Assembly (NCBI GenBank): GCA_015689735.1
Contig: WVSP01000002.1
Span: forward strand, 496,001-560,000
Direction: 5' to 3'
Source of the DNA: Rhodobacterales bacterium LSUCC0031
Lineage (GTDB): Bacteria > Pseudomonadota > Alphaproteobacteria > Rhodobacterales > Rhodobacteraceae
Length of the DNA: 64,000 bases
Made by a program: the position numbers and the translations under genes. Below are positions 1 to 8,292 of this stretch, in pieces (the stretch's first letter is position 1; every line of letters starts with the position of its first letter). The notes under the pieces were generated by a model. It did not search any database and was not told where the DNA came from. It saw only the letters and a list, made by a program, of their open reading frames with translations.

Positions 1-703
<703 letters not shown>

Positions 704-717
704 TCACCCGGTCCGCG

Positions 718-773
718 CCTTCTTCGTTTGATAAATATCCTGCGGGGGTCCGGGGGTGCAAAACCCCCGGGAC
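718..773 (+). repeat. Intergenic repeat copy A (core plus GC hairpin)
   Basis: This is one copy of a short intergenic repeat seen four times in the window. It has a core reading CCTTCTTCGTTTGATAAATA, then TCC and a G-run, followed by a strong hairpin (CCGGGGGT at 750-757 pairing with ACCCCCGG at 763-770). It lies between obgE and the acetyltransferase gene. The hairpin could act as a transcription or RNA-processing signal. Confidence 0.6.
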
Positions 774-798
774 GCGCCACAAGCTTGTCTTTACGCCT

Positions 799-1338
799 TC
801 ATGCAAGGCGTTTCAAATAGGTCCATGTCGCGACCTTGGCCCCGCGCGCAACTGAAAACGCCTCGGCATCGCCCAAATAGTCGAAACCGGCATTGGTCAG
901 TACCCGCGCCGAGCCAGGATTGTCCTGAAAGACACTGGCAAAAATCGTTTGGCTTGCCAGTGGGTTGGCGGCGATCAGTGCGCGCACCGCCTCTGACGCG
1001 ATGCCGGTGTTCCACATGGTGGGTGCCACCCAAAAGGCGATCTCGGTCTGGTCGCGGTCAAGCATGCTCAACGTGATCATGCCAAGGAATTCGGCGCCCC
1101 CGGCATCGGACCCATCCAGCGCCCATGTGAACACCTCTCGATCGGGCCGCAAGGCTTGCGCAATCGCCGCCTCGGCCGCGCCGGGGGGATAAGGATGGGG
1201 AAGATGAGGGGTCATTTCGGCAACGCGTTTGTCACCGGCATAAAGCCGCATCAAACCGGCATCGGCCATGCGTAAAGGGCGCAACCACATCCGCGGCGCT
1301 TCGATCACGGGCTGCGCAATAATCGTTTCTTGTTTCAT
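799..1338 (-). CDS. GNAT-family N-acetyltransferase (RimJ/RimL-like)
   Basis: This 179-residue protein looks like a RimJ/RimL-type acetyltransferase, which moves an acetyl group from acetyl-CoA to a protein N-terminus or small amine; the substrate cannot be told. The family pattern is an N-terminal strand LRPLRMADAG (19-28), a central strand with Q-T-E-I-A-F-W-V (97-104), an acetyl-CoA binding loop WNTGIASEAV (109-118), and the C-terminal N-P-G-S-A-R-V-L-T-N-A-G-F segment (140-152) typical of this subgroup. The frame is open further upstream, but the ATG at 1338 is chosen because GGAGG lies about nine bases before it and the family fold begins there. It lies between rpmA and obgE on the same strand. 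Confidence 0.85.
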   Translation of the reverse strand: MKQETIIAQPVIEAPRMWLRPLRMADAGLMRLYAGDKRVAEMTPHLPHPYPPGAAEAAIAQALRPDREVFTWALDGSDAGGAEFLGMITLSMLDRDQTEIAFWVAPTMWNTGIASEAVRALIAANPLASQTIFASVFQDNPGSARVLTNAGFDYLGDAEAFSVARGAKVATWTYLKRLA

Positions 1339-1431
1339 CCCCTTGGGACCTCCACCCTTCACCAAACGACGCTCGGCCCCCATCAGGTGGGAACAGCGCA
1401 AAGACAGCACAAGACCATGACTGAAATGCGA

Positions 1432-1458
1432 AGGGGCCGGCGAACTGCGCCGGCCCCT
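1432..1458 (-). terminator. GC-rich hairpin after rpmA
   Basis: A perfect 11-bp inverted repeat (AGGGGCCGGCG at 1432-1442, CGCCGGCCCCT at 1448-1458) with a five-base loop lies just after rpmA. No long T-run follows, so it may slow or stabilise rather than fully stop transcription into the acetyltransferase and obgE. Confidence 0.55.
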
Positions 1459-1487
1459 CGAAACTTTTCCCGTCTCGGGATACGGCG

Positions 1488-1757
1488 TTACTCCGCGGCC
1501 TCCGCCGCCGGAAGCACGGATACGAAGGTGCGCCCCTTCAAACCCTTGGCAAAGGTCACATGCCCCTCGACCACGGCAAAGATCGTGTGATCCTTGCCAA
1601 TGCCAACACCTGCACCGGGATGCCATTTGGTGCCGCGCTGACGCAGGATGATGTTGCCCGGGATCACAGCTTCACCGCCAAACTTCTTGACGCCCAGACG
1701 ACGACCCGCGCTATCGCGACCGTTGCGGGAGCTACCACCAGCTTTTTTATGTGCCAT
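1488..1757 (-). CDS. rpmA: 50S ribosomal protein L27
   Basis: This 89-residue protein is ribosomal protein L27, a component of the 50S subunit near the peptidyl-transferase centre. The N-terminus [16 protein letters not shown] and the following [11 protein letters not shown] stretch are diagnostic, and the length fits the family. The gene starts 13 bases after the rplU stop, the normal L21-L27 pairing, and a GC hairpin follows its stop. No cleavable N-terminal extension of the Firmicutes type is seen. Confidence 0.98.
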   Translation of the reverse strand: MAHKKAGGSSRNGRDSAGRRLGVKKFGGEAVIPGNIILRQRGTKWHPGAGVGIGKDHTIFAVVEGHVTFAKGLKGRTFVSVLPAAEAAE

Positions 1758-1770
1758 TTCGTCTCTCTCC

Positions 1771-2448
1771 TCAGCCTGCGATCAGCGCTTTGGCTTGATC
1801 GATCCAGCCTTCACGTTCGATCCGGCCCTTGAAGTTCAGCTTTTCGTCGAAGGCGGCGATGTCATCGGCACCCCAAGCGGCAATCTGCGCAAAGCTGGTC
1901 ACACCGGCCTCGTGCAGCTTCTTCTCAAGCGCAGGGCCGACGCCCGACAGCTTCTTGAGGTCATCTGCGCCAGCGGTCGTTGGTGCTGCCGCCTTGGCGG
2001 CTTTCGGCGCGGCGGCTTTGGGGGCCGCAACCTTGGGCGCTGCCCCCTTGTTCGATGCAGGCGTCATGGCTGCTTTCGCCGAAGCCGACAGCGACCCCGT
2101 GCCAATCGCTGCCTTCACGCCGGTCTTGTCACCACCCGATGCCAAGATCTCGGTGACGCGGATCAGCGTCAGCTTTTGACGGTGGCCCTTGGTGCGCTGC
2201 GAGGAGTGCTTGCGGCGGCGCTTGACGTAATGGATCAGCTTTTCGCCCTTGATCTGGTCGATCACGGTGGCCTGAACGGCCGCGCCCGTGATCATCGGGC
2301 TGCCGACGCTGGGTGTGTCGCCACCCAACATCAAGATCTCGTTGAATTGGACGGTCTCACCCGCCTCTGCCGCCAGCCGTTCAACGCGCAGGGTATCACC
2401 CGCCTGCACCTTGTATTGCTTGCCGCCTGTCTTCAGGACTGCGAACAT
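1771..2448 (-). CDS. rplU: 50S ribosomal protein L21 with C-terminal helix-hairpin-helix extension
   Basis: Residues 1-103 are ribosomal protein L21, which binds 23S rRNA in the 50S subunit ([14 protein letters not shown] start, [16 protein letters not shown] basic stretch at 77-92). The protein is 225 residues, about twice the usual L21 length. After the L21 core comes an Ala/Lys/Pro-rich linker (about 112-158) and then a compact domain at 160-225 with a helix-hairpin-helix pattern ([12 protein letters not shown] at 167-178). A similar domain, by recollection, ends the NADH dehydrogenase subunit NuoE in related bacteria. The start at 2448 is preferred over an in-frame ATG 18 bases upstream because AAGGGA sits correctly before it and the L21 family begins MFAV. 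Confidence 0.95.
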   Translation of the reverse strand: MFAVLKTGGKQYKVQAGDTLRVERLAAEAGETVQFNEILMLGGDTPSVGSPMITGAAVQATVIDQIKGEKLIHYVKRRRKHSSQRTKGHRQKLTLIRVTEILASGGDKTGVKAAIGTGSLSASAKAAMTPASNKGAAPKVAAPKAAAPKAAKAAAPTTAGADDLKKLSGVGPALEKKLHEAGVTSFAQIAAWGADDIAAFDEKLNFKGRIEREGWIDQAKALIAG

Positions 2449-2560
2449 CGCAATCGATCCCTTCATGTTTCCCGCGCCCTGTGGTCCCTGTTGTCACAGG
2501 TGTTTCGGGGTCAACCCCACCTCGGGCAGCGCGCCCCGCTTGGGGCGTATGTCATCAAAA

Positions 2561-2586
2561 ATCCAAAACCGCCCGAGTGGGGCGGT
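2561..2586 (-). terminator. Rho-independent terminator after the DUF2059 gene
   Basis: On the minus strand an ACCGCCC/GGGCGGT seven-bp stem (2568-2574 with 2580-2586) with a five-base loop is followed by TTTTGGATTTTTG. This fits a terminator for the gene ending at 2649. A second GC hairpin (CGCCCC at 2532-2537, GGGGCG at 2542-2547) lies further on, in the leader of rplU. Confidence 0.7.
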
Positions 2587-2648
2587 GCAGGACGCCCGCA
2601 TGTGCCGCAATCACTGCGACCTTGTCAAGCCTACACGCAGGGTATGGC

Positions 2649-3542
2649 CTATGTATCCTCACCGGCCATAACACCCGCCGCGGCGCGACCCAACTCATAG
2701 CTGATCGCGTTAAACAGTGTGTCGAACGCGGCAAACAGGCTTGCATTGATGGCCTGACCCGCCTCTGTGCGCGACAACGCGATATAGGCAGCCAGATCTG
2801 CATCCGAGAGATCCTCGTAAGCGAGCGTTTGATAGGCATAAAGCCATGCGGTCGTGTCCTCACGGATAGCTGGCTCTTGGCTCCAGACTTCGGCCAGCAT
2901 CATCGTCTCAGGGACCGGCGCCGCAAAGGCACCGCCCTCGGACAAACCTGCGAAAAAGGCAAAATTGCCGTTCAGCGCACCCGATACATTTCGCTCGACC
3001 AGATCATTGACGGTGTTGAATTCGGTCAACTGGGCAATCCGGGGATGGTTTTGCGCAATGCGCTCCTTGGCAAGCTCAGTGGCAATCTCTTCGAGCGCAG
3101 GGTCAAGAAAAGCCTGCCGCGCGGCGACTTCGCCGGCCACGATCCGCTGCCCGACATCACTGTCGAAAAACAAGCGCAGATTGATGATGTCGGCCTGCGA
3201 CAGACGCTCAACGGGCAAGGCGGCTTCGAAGGCGGCGGTCATCTTGTCGGCGGCATAAATCCCTGCGACAACGGCCATCCACGCCCCACCGCCCTTACCG
3301 GGAAACATATCAGCCTCGAGCGTACGCGACGATCCCACCCCCTCAGCCGCCATGATTGCCAATATATCGTAGAGGCCCATCGCATCCAACAGCGCATGCA
3401 GCTCTGCGGTTTTGGCCTCCCGACTGGCATCAGGTGTCAGGGCTTGCGCCAATTGTGGCTGCGGCACAGCTTGGGCGAGGCTTTGTTGGCCAATGAGCGA
3501 CAAAGCAACTATGCCAAAGGCAAGCACAAAACGGCTCGGCAT
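2649..3542 (-). CDS. Secreted DUF2059-domain protein
   Basis: This 297-residue protein begins with a clear signal peptide ([18 protein letters not shown], cleavage probably after the Ala-Gln-Ala near residue 25), so it should be periplasmic or exported. The mature part is helical and acidic and resembles the DUF2059 family, whose function is unknown; the segment around [17 protein letters not shown] looks like the family core (a helix pair ending in a polar turn). The ATG at 3542 has GGAGGGG ten bases upstream; the longer open frame before it has no such signal. It is transcribed toward rplU but separated from it by a terminator. No partner gene suggests its role. Confidence 0.75.
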   Translation of the reverse strand: MPSRFVLAFGIVALSLIGQQSLAQAVPQPQLAQALTPDASREAKTAELHALLDAMGLYDILAIMAAEGVGSSRTLEADMFPGKGGGAWMAVVAGIYAADKMTAAFEAALPVERLSQADIINLRLFFDSDVGQRIVAGEVAARQAFLDPALEEIATELAKERIAQNHPRIAQLTEFNTVNDLVERNVSGALNGNFAFFAGLSEGGAFAAPVPETMMLAEVWSQEPAIREDTTAWLYAYQTLAYEDLSDADLAAYIALSRTEAGQAINASLFAAFDTLFNAISYELGRAAAGVMAGEDT

Positions 3543-3735
3543 TACACCCCTCCGGATCAAGACTATCTGTCGTTTGATATGGATGTGCAGAGGTGAAATT
3601 TCCACCACGCCTGCGTTGATTTGATCCGCCCGACCCAAATCGGATACCGCTCACGCAGCGCGGCTCACCGATGACCCCTTGCGCAGGGCCGCGTGGCCCG
3701 CTAAACGCCCGCCCACTGACCCTGACCCAAAGCGC

Positions 3736-3825
3736 GGAGAGGTGCCGGAGCGGTCGAACGGGGCGGTCTCGAAAACCGTTGTGGGGGTGACTCCACCCAG
3801 GGTTCGAATCCCTGTCTCTCCGCCA
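3736..3825 (+). tRNA. tRNA-Ser (anticodon CGA)
   Basis: The 90-base sequence folds as a class II (long variable arm) tRNA. The acceptor stem pairs GGAGAGG (3736-3742) with TCTCTCC (3815-3821), followed by discriminator G and an encoded CCA. The anticodon loop CTCGAAA carries CGA, reading UCG serine codons. The long variable arm lies around 3781-3798, and GGTTCGAATCC forms the T arm. The discriminator G and long variable arm agree with serine. Confidence 0.96.
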
Positions 3826-3969
3826 CTCTCCTCGCAAGGATCCGCTTGTAAACGCGTAGCGCAAATCGCCGCGGTATATTCGCGACTTAATCTTGGGCTA
3901 AGGACCTCAGTGGCAGGGTTATGACAGAATGGCAGATGCATGATCTACCACTGAGGTCATTGCGCACCG

Positions 3970-4008
3970 CCAAGCCCAGCCAAGCCCAGCCCAGCCCAGC
4001 CCAGCCCC
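3970..4008 (+). repeat. Short tandem CAGCC-type repeat
   Basis: Two near-identical units of AAGCCCAGCC are followed by several tandem CAGCC units in the gap between tRNA-Ser and the histidine kinase gene. It looks like a simple slippage-prone sequence. The rest of this roughly 280-base gap is plain until an unusually AT-rich stretch (about 4030-4095) just before the kinase gene. Confidence 0.6.
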
Positions 4009-4106
4009 GGCACATTACACCCTTAACGCCCACAAAATAAACTTTTGTATAAAAATTTAATCGATTGATAGATTTTGTTCATTTTCAAAATAAGCAAGAA
4101 CGCGGC

Positions 4107-5573
4107 ATGCTCGTTTTGATCCTCGATCCAGCGACGACACTGACAGCCGTTTTTTCGGATGCGGATGCACTTGCCTCCTTTGCTCCCGCCCCGCAAGCGA
4201 TTGGCACCTCTGTTGCCGATTGTGCCGCGCTTATGGCTGTTGATCCCCAGATCGTGACCGATTGCCAAGCGGCCCTCGCCGGCGCGACGATCGGGCCGCG
4301 CGATGTCTGTTTACACAACGCTGCCCGGGTGACGCGCCGCCTGATCGTCCAAGCGGGGGATGATGCGCCAAAGGCGATCATGGTTGCATACACGCACCCA
4401 TCAGATGTCAACGCCCCTACGCAAGCACGGCAAATCGAAGTCCCGGCCAAAACCGAAATCTCGAAGCTTGCAGATGATGTCTTGCGTCGAAGTGCCGCCA
4501 TCAACGCCACCGAAGACGGTCTGGGCCTCAGCGATGCAGCTGGCATCATGATCGATGCCAACCCCGCACTCGCGCGGATATTCGGTTGCGATGATGTGAC
4601 ATCCTTGTTGGGACGCAGATGGGATGCGCTGTTCATGCCGTCATTTGCGCAAGAATTGCACAATGTCGCGCTGCCGATACTCGCCACGTCAGGCAAATGG
4701 CGCGGCAGCTGCACGATTCCGGCCCTCGATGGTCAGATGCGCGAGGTCGATATCAAGCTGACCGCCCTTGATGGGGACATCGTCATCTGGATCGTGCATG
4801 ACAACACCGAACGCAACGCCCTCAATCGTCAACTGCTCGGGCTGCGCGAACAGAACGAGCGCGCACAGCGCCAAGAGATCGTCAACCTGATCGCGGCGGG
4901 TTTCACCCATGATCTCACCAATCTCGTCGCGTTGATCTCGCATCTTTCTGAACCGGCCATGCGGGACCATTTCAGAACAAATCGCGATGTCTTGGATGAA
5001 ATCCATTGCGCCGCGCGCCAGATGATTTCGCTACTTGAGCCGATCAAGCAACTTGGCCGCCGGCACGCAACCACGGCGCGCCTCGATCTTGCCGAACTGA
5101 TCACTGAAGCCGCGAGTATTTTGCATATTGCCGCACCGAATGGATTGCGTATCCAAACCGCAATCGACGCCACCGATCTCCATGTGCAAGGCGATAAGAT
5201 GCAGGTGATGCAAGTCTTGCTCAACCTTGGTCTGAACGCGCGCGAGGCAGTCGGCGACGGGGCGCAAACCATCACCTTGGCACTCACACAGGCCGACGCC
5301 CTGCCAGATGATGCCAAGCTAGAAACAGGCGTGATTCCCGCCGCTCCTTTTGCCTTGCTTTCCGTCACCGATACCGGACCCGGTATCGACCGGGCGACGC
5401 GCACCAAGATCTGGGAACCTTATTTCACCACCAAAACCGTCAGCGGCACGGGCCTTGGTCTTTTCGTAGTCGCCGATATTGTGCGCGCAGCAGGTGGTGG
5501 GATTGCGTTGAAGACGCGCCACGCCAAAGGCACAACCTTCTACATCGCGTTGCCGCTCGCCCAAGAGACTTGA
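4107..5573 (+). CDS. PAS-domain sensor histidine kinase
   Basis: This 488-residue protein is a soluble-looking sensor kinase with no obvious membrane segment. An unassigned N-terminal region (1-120) is followed by a PAS-like domain (about 135-240, with I-M-I-D-A-N-P-A-L-A-R-I-F-G at 147-160), then a short helical linker and the phosphoacceptor box FTHDLTNLV (His268). The ATPase domain shows the N box (NLGLNARE, 373-380), G1 (DTGPGI, 422-427) and G2 (GTGLGL, 447-452). It has no receiver domain and no response regulator gene beside it, so it is an orphan kinase whose signal is unknown. A TTG at 4065 could extend it by 14 residues; the ATG at 4107 is the first ATG. The region upstream is markedly AT-rich. 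Confidence 0.85.
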   Translation: MLVLILDPATTLTAVFSDADALASFAPAPQAIGTSVADCAALMAVDPQIVTDCQAALAGATIGPRDVCLHNAARVTRRLIVQAGDDAPKAIMVAYTHPSDVNAPTQARQIEVPAKTEISKLADDVLRRSAAINATEDGLGLSDAAGIMIDANPALARIFGCDDVTSLLGRRWDALFMPSFAQELHNVALPILATSGKWRGSCTIPALDGQMREVDIKLTALDGDIVIWIVHDNTERNALNRQLLGLREQNERAQRQEIVNLIAAGFTHDLTNLVALISHLSEPAMRDHFRTNRDVLDEIHCAARQMISLLEPIKQLGRRHATTARLDLAELITEAASILHIAAPNGLRIQTAIDATDLHVQGDKMQVMQVLLNLGLNAREAVGDGAQTITLALTQADALPDDAKLETGVIPAAPFALLSVTDTGPGIDRATRTKIWEPYFTTKTVSGTGLGLFVVADIVRAAGGGIALKTRHAKGTTFYIALPLAQET

Positions 5574-5649
5574 GCCTTGCGCCCGAGCCTGTCACTCTTT
5601 TCATCATCGCAGGCACGGACAAGCTGTGCCGGGAAAGGGAGGCTTCAGG

Positions 5650-7035
5650 ATGCTTGACACGGTGACCCGCGCGGCGGTGCTCAGCTTGGCCGAAGAGCTT
5701 GCCACAGATGACGCCTTTCGCGCCGCCTTGGCCGATCTGATTGCCTTTCCCACCGATGCGCGCGACCCGAACGCACCCTTGCAATCCTATCTGAACCATG
5801 TCGCGCAGGGCTTCTCCGCCATGGGTTTCACACCCGAAGGGTTTCGCGTTGAGGGCCATCACTTCTTGCTGCTCAGCCGGATCGAGGATGACAGTCGCCC
5901 AACCATATTAGGCTATGCCCATGGCGATACGGTTCCCGGAATGGCCGGGCTATGGGCTGACGGGCGCGATCCTTGGGCGCTGAGTGTCGATGACGCACAG
6001 GGGCGCTGGTATGGGCGCGGCATTGCCGACAATAAAGGCCAAATGCTTGTCAACATGACGGCCATGCAGGCCGTGATCGCCACGCGCGGATCATTGGGCT
6101 TCAACGCCCATGTCCTGATCGAAATGGGCGAAGAGATCGGCTCGCCCGGCTTGGCTGCGCTGTGCGAAACGCTCAAACCGCGTCTCAAGGCCGATATCCT
6201 CATCGCATCGGACGGGCCGCGCATCGATGCGGCCACGCCAACGTTGTTTTTGGGTGCGCGTGGCGGGGCGACCTTTCGGCTGTCCTTGCGCCGCCGCACA
6301 GGTGGACGTCACTCCGGCAATTTTGGCGGCGCCTTACGCAATCCTGCGCTTGAACTGGCCCATGCGCTTTCCACCATCACGACTGCAACAGGGGCTTTGC
6401 AGGTCAAGGGGTGGTTACCTGACGCCATCCCCGATGCTGCGCGCACCGCGCTCGCCGGGCTCACACCGGCCGGCGGCGAGGTCGATCCCGATTGGGGCGC
6501 ACCCGGTCTAACCCCGGCCGAGCGCATCCATGCATGGAACAGTGCCGAGGTCTTGGCCTTTTCCGCCGGTGACATCGCTCATCCCGTCAATGCGATCCCC
6601 GATATCGCCGAAGCGGTCGTGCAACTGCGCTATGTCACAGGGATCGCCGATGACGATCTTGCCGCCGCGCTGCGAGCGCATCTCGATGCGCATGGGCATG
6701 GCGATGTGACGATCACTGAACAAGGGGCGCGCTTTCGCGCCTCGGCCACCCCGGCCGATCATCCGGCCGTGGCTTTTGTTGCCAACGCGCTTGCGCTCAG
6801 CCATGGCCGAGCACCCGTGGTCTTGCCTTCGCTCGGGGGATCGCTCCCGAATGATATCTTTACCGAGATCCTGGGCCTGCCGACGATCTGGGTCCCACAT
6901 TCCTATCCAGGTTGCTCACAGCATGCCCCTAATGAGCATTTGCCCGCCACGCTCCTGCCCGAAGCGACACGGCTGATGGCGGGGCTTTACTGGGATCTTG
7001 GCACGGCTTCGAAATCCGCACTTGGCATTTCTTGA
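5650..7035 (+). CDS. M20-family metallopeptidase (dipeptidase/ArgE-DapE type)
   Basis: This 461-residue protein belongs to the M20 dizinc peptidase/deacylase family, probably hydrolysing small peptides or N-acyl amino acids in the cytoplasm. Expected metal and catalytic residues are present: His91 and Asp93 in YAHGDTVPG, Asp127 in GRGIADNKG, the Glu pair 161-162 in EMGEEIGSPG, Asp188 in ASDGPR, and a late His in QHAPNEH. The dimerisation domain begins near TGGRHSGNFGG. The start ATG at 5650 has GGGAGG about eight bases before it; a GTG 24 bases upstream lacks this. It overlaps the end of the convergent holin gene by 49 bases. The exact substrate cannot be named. Confidence 0.88.
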   Translation: MLDTVTRAAVLSLAEELATDDAFRAALADLIAFPTDARDPNAPLQSYLNHVAQGFSAMGFTPEGFRVEGHHFLLLSRIEDDSRPTILGYAHGDTVPGMAGLWADGRDPWALSVDDAQGRWYGRGIADNKGQMLVNMTAMQAVIATRGSLGFNAHVLIEMGEEIGSPGLAALCETLKPRLKADILIASDGPRIDAATPTLFLGARGGATFRLSLRRRTGGRHSGNFGGALRNPALELAHALSTITTATGALQVKGWLPDAIPDAARTALAGLTPAGGEVDPDWGAPGLTPAERIHAWNSAEVLAFSAGDIAHPVNAIPDIAEAVVQLRYVTGIADDDLAAALRAHLDAHGHGDVTITEQGARFRASATPADHPAVAFVANALALSHGRAPVVLPSLGGSLPNDIFTEILGLPTIWVPHSYPGCSQHAPNEHLPATLLPEATRLMAGLYWDLGTASKSALGIS

Positions 7036-7544
7036 TCCAACTCCGCCCGCCAAGCCGAAAGCGCGGGGTTGTCAGCGATGGGATCACGCCTTTGGCTGGG
7101 CTGCACCCTGCCGCCTGCACCCCTGCGCCCCGCGCGCCGTGCCAAGCTTGGCGCGCGCATGTAATGCAACTCGCGCGCCCCAAAATAAAAGCTGACGATC
7201 GCCCCAAGCAACCACCACAGCGGCTCTGGCACCAAGGCCAACCCCACCATCCGCGCCCCGAACCCCTCGGGATCGACCATGGCAAAGACGAACAAGCCCA
7301 TTGTCCCCAGCGCCAACATCGGGCGCGGCAAGCGGTTCAGGCCATTGATCACCGCGTCAAACCACGTCTGGCCGGCATATTGAAACTCGGCCAGCGCGGT
7401 CTCGAGCGTCGCGCGATGGATTGCGGCATCCAATTCCATTGACCGTGTTGCGTTCGGCACGAAGACCTCCGACACACCTTCGGCGGCGGCCCCGATCGCC
7501 TCTGCGGCCTGTGCCACCCCCAAGACCCGTCCAATCACCCCCAT
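6987..7544 (-). CDS. Holin family protein (GTA_holin_3TM type)
   Basis: This 185-residue protein has two clear hydrophobic segments (about 73-90 and 98-121), an amphipathic N-terminal part (about 5-23) that could be a third, and a basic tail (A-R-R-A-G-R-R). It resembles the three-segment holin family of gene transfer agents and related phages, which permeabilises the inner membrane to release endolysin. Its start overlaps the end of the N-acetylmuramidase gene by ten bases, so the two are translationally linked. In Rhodobacter capsulatus the equivalent pair (rcc00555 endolysin, rcc00556 holin) is required for release of gene transfer agent particles and lies away from the structural cluster. 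The start at 7544 has AAAGGG upstream. The 3' end overlaps the convergent M20 gene. Confidence 0.85.
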   Translation of the reverse strand: MGVIGRVLGVAQAAEAIGAAAEGVSEVFVPNATRSMELDAAIHRATLETALAEFQYAGQTWFDAVINGLNRLPRPMLALGTMGLFVFAMVDPEGFGARMVGLALVPEPLWWLLGAIVSFYFGARELHYMRAPSLARRAGRRGAGGRVQPSQRRDPIADNPALSAWRAELDQEMPSADFEAVPRSQ

Positions 7545-8146
7545 GATGCAACCCTTTCGCGATGCGCCGCCTCGCTCAAATGCCAACGCGGCGAGATGAA
7601 TTCCTCGGCCCGTGTGATCCAACCGCCCTTGCCGCCATCACGGCGGCGCGCGAACTTGCGGCTCGCGGGGCGGTGATCAGCAAGGCTGTAGTAGTAATTG
7701 CGCCGGGCGATCCCATAGGCATCGACCAGATAATCCGGGGCTTGCTTCAGCGCACCATGGGCGGCGCGCGCCGTACGCGGCCCGATCCGCCCATCGATCA
7801 CCAGATCATGCCCCATGTCGCGCAAAAGCCGTTGCAAGATCCTCACCGCGTTGGACCCCGCATTGACATACATATCAAAAACGCTGGGCTGGAGCGGCAC
7901 CGGCAATCGCCCGATCCCGGGTGCCTCGAAATAATGTGCAACGAAGATCGAAACGGCCTGCGCCTGCGAAATCAACTGCACATCGCGTGCATCGACATCA
8001 TCATCAGCATCGAGATCGAGCCCCAATGACCGCATGGTCTGGAGAGTGACACCGAATTTGGTCGGCCCGCCCGGATCGTCGGGATCATTTACATAGCCGC
8101 CTTCGCGCGCCACGATCTGTTCTGCGATGGTGTGAACCGACTGCAT
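7535..8146 (-). CDS. Holin-associated N-acetylmuramidase (GH108 endolysin)
   Basis: This 203-residue protein is a peptidoglycan hydrolase of the GH108 muramidase family. The catalytic motif is the EGGYVNDPDDPGGPTKFGVT stretch, with Glu15 as probable catalytic acid, followed by a peptidoglycan-binding type-3 domain in the C-terminal half (from about R-N-Y-Y-Y-S-L to W-I-T-R-A-E-E-F). No signal peptide is seen, so export through the adjacent holin is expected. GGAGGGG lies before the ATG at 8146. The gene and holin form a two-gene lysis unit with no other phage or gene-transfer-agent genes nearby. A TAAA-N7-TTAA sequence 54-68 bases upstream resembles a CtrA box. Confidence 0.9.
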   Translation of the reverse strand: MQSVHTIAEQIVAREGGYVNDPDDPGGPTKFGVTLQTMRSLGLDLDADDDVDARDVQLISQAQAVSIFVAHYFEAPGIGRLPVPLQPSVFDMYVNAGSNAVRILQRLLRDMGHDLVIDGRIGPRTARAAHGALKQAPDYLVDAYGIARRNYYYSLADHRPASRKFARRRDGGKGGWITRAEEFISPRWHLSEAAHRERVASWG

Positions 8147-8199
8147 GGGTTCGCCCCTCCATGCTCGGTACAACATGGCGCAACCCTCGCAGATGATCG

Positions 8200-8214
8200 T
8201 AAAGATCACGTTAA
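8200..8214 (-). promoter_or_regulatory. CtrA-like box (one mismatch) upstream of the lysis genes
   Basis: On the minus strand the sequence is TTAACGTGATCTTTA, that is TTAA-N7-TTTA, one base away from the TTAA-N7-TTAA site bound by the response regulator CtrA. It lies 54 bases upstream of the endolysin start. Control of the lysis genes by the CckA-ChpT-CtrA relay is known in R. capsulatus; binding here is inferred. Confidence 0.35.
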
Positions 8215-8222
8215 CGCGTGAG

Positions 8223-8292
8223 CCTTCTTCGTTTCAAAAATATCCCGGGGGGAACGCGGCCCAAGGGGCCGTGTGGGGGGCAGCGCCCCCCT
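8223..8292 (+). repeat. Intergenic repeat copy B
   Basis: The core CCTTCTTCGTTTCAAAAATA plus TCCCGGGGGG is followed by two nested GC hairpins (around CGGCCC/GGGGCCG and GGGGGGC/GCGCCCCC). It matches copy C near 26.4 kb almost base for base. It lies between the endolysin gene and the end of the oxidoreductase gene, whose last codons touch the final hairpin. Confidence 0.75.

Noticed and set aside
2449-2648. A ribosomal-protein leader (autoregulatory RNA) before rplU
   Set aside because: Hairpins are present, but one is better explained as the terminator of the upstream gene and no known L21 leader pattern was recognised.
3430-3941. Minus-strand frames containing R-D-R-D-S-N-P-G-W and similar
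   Set aside because: They are the antisense of the tRNA-Ser gene and its flanks, a well-known source of false proteins.
3970-4010. Tandem repeats as a possible CRISPR array
   Set aside because: Units are five to ten bases with no spacers, so this is a simple repeat.
6987-8146. A prophage remnant
   Set aside because: Only lysis genes are present, no integrase, capsid or tail genes or attachment sites are visible, and the arrangement matches the known unlinked gene transfer agent lysis pair.
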